64,000 bases of DNA from CAZKZZ01 sp964557375. Lineage in GTDB: Bacteria; Spirochaetota; Spirochaetia; SPDA01; CAZJBZ01. The position numbers and the translations under genes are program-made. How positions within the stretch are numbered: position 1 is the first letter of the stretch; every line of letters begins with the position of its first letter. Positions 60,152 to 64,000 of the stretch are shown piece by piece. The notes beneath the pieces were generated by a model. The model saw only the letters and a program-made list of their open reading frames with translations. It had not been told where the DNA came from and did no database searches. The DNA is taken from contig CAZKZZ010000002.1 of assembly GCA_964557375.1 (NCBI GenBank), forward strand, positions 9,778 to 73,777, read 5' to 3'.

Positions 60152-60925
60152 ATGTTTGGATTTTTTATAAAAAAATGGTTTTTCGATTTCTGGGACAACA
60201 TGATTAAAATTGTCCTTGTCAACCTCGGGTTTATTGCACTTTTAGGAGTGGCAGTATATGTTCCGTTTCTACTGCGGTTTTCTACCGTACTCTCTATGGT
60301 TTCGGCAGCGGTTGTTATCGTTATTTTCAATCTCTATGTAGGCGGTGCTGCCCGTTTCGTCTCGGAGATAGCGGATTACAACGGCCCCGGATTCAAAGAT
60401 TTTATCGAATATGTAAAAGAAGTGTGGAAGAGTACCATTGCCATTTCGGTTATTACTCTGCTGCAGTTGTTTTTGGTTGTTTTTGCCATGCCGTTTTATA
60501 TCTCGCTCGGCGGTACGATGGGGTTGATTGCTCTTTCCATCATTTTCTGGGCAAGTGTTGTGTGGTGGCTGGCATTTCAGTACTTTTTTCCGGTACGGAG
60601 CAGGCTTGATACGAATATCAAGAAAGTGTTTAAGAAATCTTTTCTTCTTCTTTTCGATAATACGATGTTTTCTCTGGGGATGGCCATATTTACACTGATC
60701 GTTCTCGTATTATCGATCTTTACTGCTCTTCTCCTGCCCGGATTCGCTTCACTCCTGCTTCTTCATCAGGTAGGCACAAAACTGAGACTGTATAAGTACG
60801 ATTATTTAGAAGAGAATCCCCAGGCGGACAGAAAAAATATTCCGTGGGATTCTCTTCTCTACGATGAAAAAGAGCGGGTAGGCCACCGGAGCCTCAAAGG
60901 AATGATCTTCCCCTGGAAAGAATGA
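60152..60925 (+). CDS. Polytopic membrane protein, function unknown
   Basis: 257 residues with five or six predicted transmembrane helices (IVLVNLGFIALLGVAVYVPF; LSMVSAAVVIVIFNLYVGG; TIAISVITLLQLFLVVFAMP; GLIALSIIFWASVVWWLAFQ; FSLGMAIFTLIVLVLSIFTA). The arrangement resembles YesL/DUF624-type proteins but the family cannot be fixed by eye. ATG 60152 follows the predicted promoter by 6 nt; a GTG-like upstream frame lacks conservation. Convergent with the DUF4340 gene, directly abutting. Confidence 0.7.
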   Translation: MFGFFIKKWFFDFWDNMIKIVLVNLGFIALLGVAVYVPFLLRFSTVLSMVSAAVVIVIFNLYVGGAARFVSEIADYNGPGFKDFIEYVKEVWKSTIAISVITLLQLFLVVFAMPFYISLGGTMGLIALSIIFWASVVWWLAFQYFFPVRSRLDTNIKKVFKKSFLLLFDNTMFSLGMAIFTLIVLVLSIFTALLLPGFASLLLLHQVGTKLRLYKYDYLEENPQADRKNIPWDSLLYDEKERVGHRSLKGMIFPWKE

Positions 60926-62347
60926 TCAATCCTCGATATCGGGAAAATCTTCAGCAGCTTGAAGCAGCATCTCCACCTGTTCTTTGGAAATAAGAAACTC
61001 CGATACACCCTCCCTGTATAGAGCATAGAAATCTTTATTGAACGGATAGAGGGAAATCTCTGCGAAGAACGGTTTCTTATTGAGTTCATACGAGATGACG
61101 AGGACCGGTTCGCCCTCCGGAGGGCCGGAATAATCGGGCTCCGGAGTTTCCGAATCCATCATCAATCCGATCACTTTCTGATAGAGGGTTTTAAACGGAT
61201 CTTCCTCGACAACATCCCCATTGAGATAATAGGTTACATTCTCCTCCTCGTCTTCTCCCTCCGCCCCTTCTATCGGCTCACGGGCAATACCCATATTGTA
61301 GGAGAGGTTGTTGGCAGGAGAAGAAATGGTTACCGAGTCTACTACATCGATACTGATGATTAGCGCGAATTTACTTACTAAGACAAAAGGATCGACGGGA
61401 AGAAATCGCAGATTATACGATGAGATCGTAAAAACTCTCGGATGCGAAGCCAGTGTGGCATAGACCTGCCGTTCATTCATATTGTCCCCGAGATAGAGCG
61501 TATATCCTTTTTGAGGGTCACGAATGGTAACCGTGGTATGCGGTTTATCGAGGCCGTACCGGGAAAGGTCCGCCGGATTTTCTTCGATAAAAGCTGATGC
61601 TGTAATTGTGCCGGGGAGGTTTTGGGATAACTCCTGGAACCCGGTCGAGTCGATGCTTCTTATATTCTCATACGGCTGTTTGAGGAGATAGCGGGAGAGA
61701 AAGGTAACAGGTTTCTCTTCATCGGTTATTTCTTCCATTTCGACCACTGTATCTCCGGTGTCTATCTTCAGATAGGATATCTGCTGGAGGTCCACCTCAG
61801 CTAAAACGGTCTCCCGCAGGTCATCTTCCGTTTGCAGAAACGCGTTTCCATGGTAGAGAGAGATTGTATAAACGGTATCACTATCTGCTTTTTTGAAGTA
61901 GAAACTGGAGCCGGTCGGAGCACGGTCCCCTAAAAGCCCTGTATGCACGGTCCCTTCTTTCAGATGCACCTCGAATTTCGAAACCGGAGGGTCCAGTCCG
62001 AATTGTGAAAGATCTTCCGGCTTTTCACTGATCATCCTGGCTGCAGTAAGAGAGATTGCATTCTTCCCGATCGAATTTACTACATTTTGCTTGAGCTCGT
62101 AGGGTACATCTTTGGCGTAGACCCATGAATCATCATCCCGTACTACCTCGATCGACTGGCCGTCTCGGATTAGGACGATCCGGGAGACAGTATCCTCTTC
62201 GAAATTAAACAGCTCAATTCTTTGAGGTACTACCGCTTCCTTCTCAGCCTCTTCTTTTTTCTTCTGGACGTTACTTACGATAAGGTAAGACCCGATAAGG
62301 GCAACCGGTATTATAATTGCTAGAAGTAGCTTGATTGTTCTGCTCAT
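60926..62347 (-). CDS. DUF4340 domain protein
   Basis: 473 residues. One N-terminal transmembrane segment (TIKLLLAIIIPVALIGSYLI), then repeats of the DUF4340 pattern (VSRIVLIRDGQSIEVVRDDD; SWVYAKDVPYELKQNVVNSI; YGLDKPHTTVTIRDPQKGYT). In many bacteria DUF4340 proteins are encoded beside GldG-like genes and are predicted periplasmic partners of ABC exporters. AGGAGG upstream of the ATG. Last gene of the exporter operon. Confidence 0.82.
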   Translation of the reverse strand: MSRTIKLLLAIIIPVALIGSYLIVSNVQKKKEEAEKEAVVPQRIELFNFEEDTVSRIVLIRDGQSIEVVRDDDSWVYAKDVPYELKQNVVNSIGKNAISLTAARMISEKPEDLSQFGLDPPVSKFEVHLKEGTVHTGLLGDRAPTGSSFYFKKADSDTVYTISLYHGNAFLQTEDDLRETVLAEVDLQQISYLKIDTGDTVVEMEEITDEEKPVTFLSRYLLKQPYENIRSIDSTGFQELSQNLPGTITASAFIEENPADLSRYGLDKPHTTVTIRDPQKGYTLYLGDNMNERQVYATLASHPRVFTISSYNLRFLPVDPFVLVSKFALIISIDVVDSVTISSPANNLSYNMGIAREPIEGAEGEDEEENVTYYLNGDVVEEDPFKTLYQKVIGLMMDSETPEPDYSGPPEGEPVLVISYELNKKPFFAEISLYPFNKDFYALYREGVSEFLISKEQVEMLLQAAEDFPDIED

Positions 62348-62376
62348 TGTTGATTCTGCCTCCTACAGCATTGTGT

Positions 62377-63816
62377 TTACAGGTGCCTTCTTCTAAGCCA
62401 AATAACAAGACCGATGATAATGACTACGAGGGGTATGATAATGACCACCACCCCGGAGTAGACAAACGAGAGAAGACCTGAAATACGCAGAGGCAGCTTG
62501 AACAGACTCTTGGAGCGAATCGAAATCGTCTCTTCCCGGTTATTGACCCAGGAGATACTATTTACCAGGTATTCGATATTGCCTTTTATCTGGCCGAACG
62601 GCGGAATGGGAGTAAGAATGCCGGAACTTCCCATAACGACTAAACGGGTCCCTTCCTCTTTATCGTACTTGTCGGTGACCGAGACGGCAAGGGTGGCCGG
62701 TCCAGGGATGTCGGACGGGAGTGAATCAGCAGTGCCGTTGTCTACAGTACGGACCCATGAATCATTGGAGGTTTGCAGAATAGGCTGTACTTCCAAATTG
62801 CGCTTTTTCATCTCCAGCAGCTCGATTCCCATGGAATTCGGTACGAGGAGGCTCATTTTGCTCTCTTTTAACGGTGCGAGTATCTCGTGGTCCGTCAACG
62901 ACGGCGCTAAGAGGAATCTATTGTCTGTAGTGTAGAGATAGTTGGGATTACCCTCCATGACAATACCGGGATGAAACCCGATACCGAAGCTCTGGAGCAG
63001 TTCTCCAAATACCGGGAAGAACTCGAAGGATATAAAATCGAACAAAAACAGTCCTCTTCCCCCTTCGTTTAGAAAGGTCCGTATTTTATCGGCCTCAGCT
63101 TCATTCAAATCGTTTTTCGGTGACATAATGACGATTACCGACGCGTCTTCCGGTATCTCCGGTGTTTTGAGAAGATTAAGCTGTTTTATCTCATAATTTT
63201 CTTTGGAGAGCATGGAGGCAAGTTCGTAATCTGCAAAGGTATATTCACCATGACCGGTCAGCTGATACAGAACGGGAGTATACCCGGAGGTTACGTAGAG
63301 AATCGCGCTTGTCACCCGCTGCTCGGTGTTGAATCCCATAAGCTGCGACTGCCCCTGACGATTCGTGCTGATGTCATAGAGGTCCATGGCGGTTATGACA
63401 CGGTAGGTCTCCCCGCTTTTTACGATAAGACTGCCGTGTCTGATTTTTTCTCTATCTTCTTCGAATTGCGTCGTAAATCCGGGATTTTTTTCAATGTCCA
63501 CGAATTCGAGTGTGACATTCTCACTCATTTTTTCATATTTTTCGAGCACCTGTACGACCTCGTCGGACTCTTCTCCCACTCGGTAGACGGCGTAGATCGT
63601 TACTTCTTCCGAAAGATTGTCCAAGACCTTCTCCGTCTGTTCGGTAAGAGAAAACAGTTTTTTCTCGGTCATGTCGATTTCGGTCGGCACCTGCTGTACC
63701 AAGAGATTGATAGCTACCAATCCAATCAGCACAGCTGCAGTGATAACGGCAGCGTATCCTCCGTGCCGTACGCGTTTATTTTTTAATGATTCCAGTAATG
63801 ATTTCTTCTCTTTCAC
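62377..63816 (-). CDS. GldG-family ABC transporter auxiliary protein
   Basis: 479 residues. A transmembrane segment near the N-terminus (AAVITAAVLIGLVAINLLVQ) and another at the C-terminus (SFVYSGVVVIIIPLVVIIIG, then LVIWLRRRH). Periplasmic part follows the ABC_transp_aux/GldG pattern (DMTEKKLFSLTEQTEKVLDN; LTGHGEYTFADYELASMLSK; DFISFEFFPVFGELLQSFGI). Starts at GTG 63816, 6 nt after AAGGAG. With the GldF-type permease upstream and DUF4340 downstream it forms an exporter whose ATPase gene lies beyond the window. Confidence 0.88.
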   Translation of the reverse strand: MKEKKSLLESLKNKRVRHGGYAAVITAAVLIGLVAINLLVQQVPTEIDMTEKKLFSLTEQTEKVLDNLSEEVTIYAVYRVGEESDEVVQVLEKYEKMSENVTLEFVDIEKNPGFTTQFEEDREKIRHGSLIVKSGETYRVITAMDLYDISTNRQGQSQLMGFNTEQRVTSAILYVTSGYTPVLYQLTGHGEYTFADYELASMLSKENYEIKQLNLLKTPEIPEDASVIVIMSPKNDLNEAEADKIRTFLNEGGRGLFLFDFISFEFFPVFGELLQSFGIGFHPGIVMEGNPNYLYTTDNRFLLAPSLTDHEILAPLKESKMSLLVPNSMGIELLEMKKRNLEVQPILQTSNDSWVRTVDNGTADSLPSDIPGPATLAVSVTDKYDKEEGTRLVVMGSSGILTPIPPFGQIKGNIEYLVNSISWVNNREETISIRSKSLFKLPLRISGLLSFVYSGVVVIIIPLVVIIIGLVIWLRRRHL

Positions 63817-63826
63817 ATCAAGCTCC

Positions 63827-64000
63827 TTATATCCAGCGTTTTTTATCGATGAGACGAACGGTCAAAAAGAGGAAAAATGCTGAAAACGAGAGATAATAGA
63901 CGATCGAATCGAGCTTGAGAATGCCCATAGAAAAATCCTGATAGCGATCAACCGGGGACAACCATCCCAACACTTCTCCAATAAAGCCTACAAAAAAATC
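63827..64000 (-). CDS. ABC transporter permease (GldF-type), C-terminal end
   Basis: The last 57 codons of a permease, entering from the right edge: FFVGFIGEVLGWLSPVDRYQ, then DFSMGILKLDSIVYYLSFSA and FFLFLTVRLIDKKRWI, stop TAA at 63827. The final transmembrane helix and the DKKRW ending are typical of GldF/ABC-2 permeases in GldFG operons. The stop is 10 nt before the GTG of the GldG gene. Confidence 0.8.
   Translation of the reverse strand, partial: DFFVGFIGEVLGWLSPVDRYQDFSMGILKLDSIVYYLSFSAFFLFLTVRLIDKKRWI

Overview
The window is a gene-dense chromosomal piece of about 46% GC (estimated by eye) from a Gram-negative-type bacterium, most likely a spirochaete (Spirochaetota). This rests on conserved protein families: a DUF1577+PilZ protein, two DUF115 (MptE/Maf-like) proteins, GldG/DUF4340 proteins, FecR/beta-barrel outer-membrane proteins, several TPR proteins and the form of ribosomal protein bS21. 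Two runs of exactly 100 N and a 55-bp duplicated gap flank show it is a scaffold from a short-read assembly. There are no insertion sequences, prophage or CRISPR arrays; most genes abut or overlap by 1-35 nt.

Layout. 1-6.9 kb (minus): an operon for a very acidic repeat protein, a GAF/degenerate-GGDEF-like protein whose frame is broken at an A10 tract, and two DUF115 proteins. 7.1-12.2 kb (plus): FtsB/DivIC-like protein, Sua5, a GAF/HD-GYP c-di-GMP phosphodiesterase, a degenerate GH20-like protein and ilvD. 12.2-17.1 kb: U32 peptidase family, YjbQ, VanY-like lipoprotein, Lon. 17.2-21.8 kb (plus): recO-thpR-recJ-M23 peptidase-rpsU, ending at a terminator beside an apparently artificial gap. 22-27.7 kb: DUF2807 protein, dihydroorotate-dehydrogenase-like protein, then a glycine cleavage operon (Lrp-type regulator, gcvH, gcvPA, gcvPB; no gcvT). 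27.7-36.7 kb: an acyltransferase, a SelB-like protein lacking the GTPase domain, a lipoprotein, a ParB-fold protein, a phosphoesterase and three TPR proteins, one carrying an Mrr-like C-terminus. 36.7-47 kb (minus): an outer-membrane operon (giant SprA-like protein, two related barrels) ending in mutL.

47-57.6 kb: a conserved protein overlapping a gene for a voltage-sensor/HAMP membrane protein; DUF503; a ComFB-domain protein; an HD hydrolase; aconitase; a lipoprotein; a DUF1577/PilZ protein facing a small thioesterase-HATPase-PilZ operon. 57.6-60.1 kb: a CAU-anticodon tRNA with its own promoter, three consecutive near-perfect hairpins, a PocR/AraC regulator and a solitary methyltransferase-type corrinoid protein. 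60.1-64 kb: a membrane protein, then the end of a GldF-GldG-DUF4340 ABC export/gliding-type operon running off the right edge.

Second-messenger signalling recurs through the window (HD-GYP, GAF/GGDEF-like, ComFB, two PilZ proteins). The most unusual items are the G-domain-less SelB, the voltage-sensor/HAMP protein with nine regularly spaced basic residues in S4, the A10-interrupted gene, the rpsU start lacking a normal start codon at the conserved position, the hairpin array beside the tRNA, and the SprA-like outer-membrane operon.
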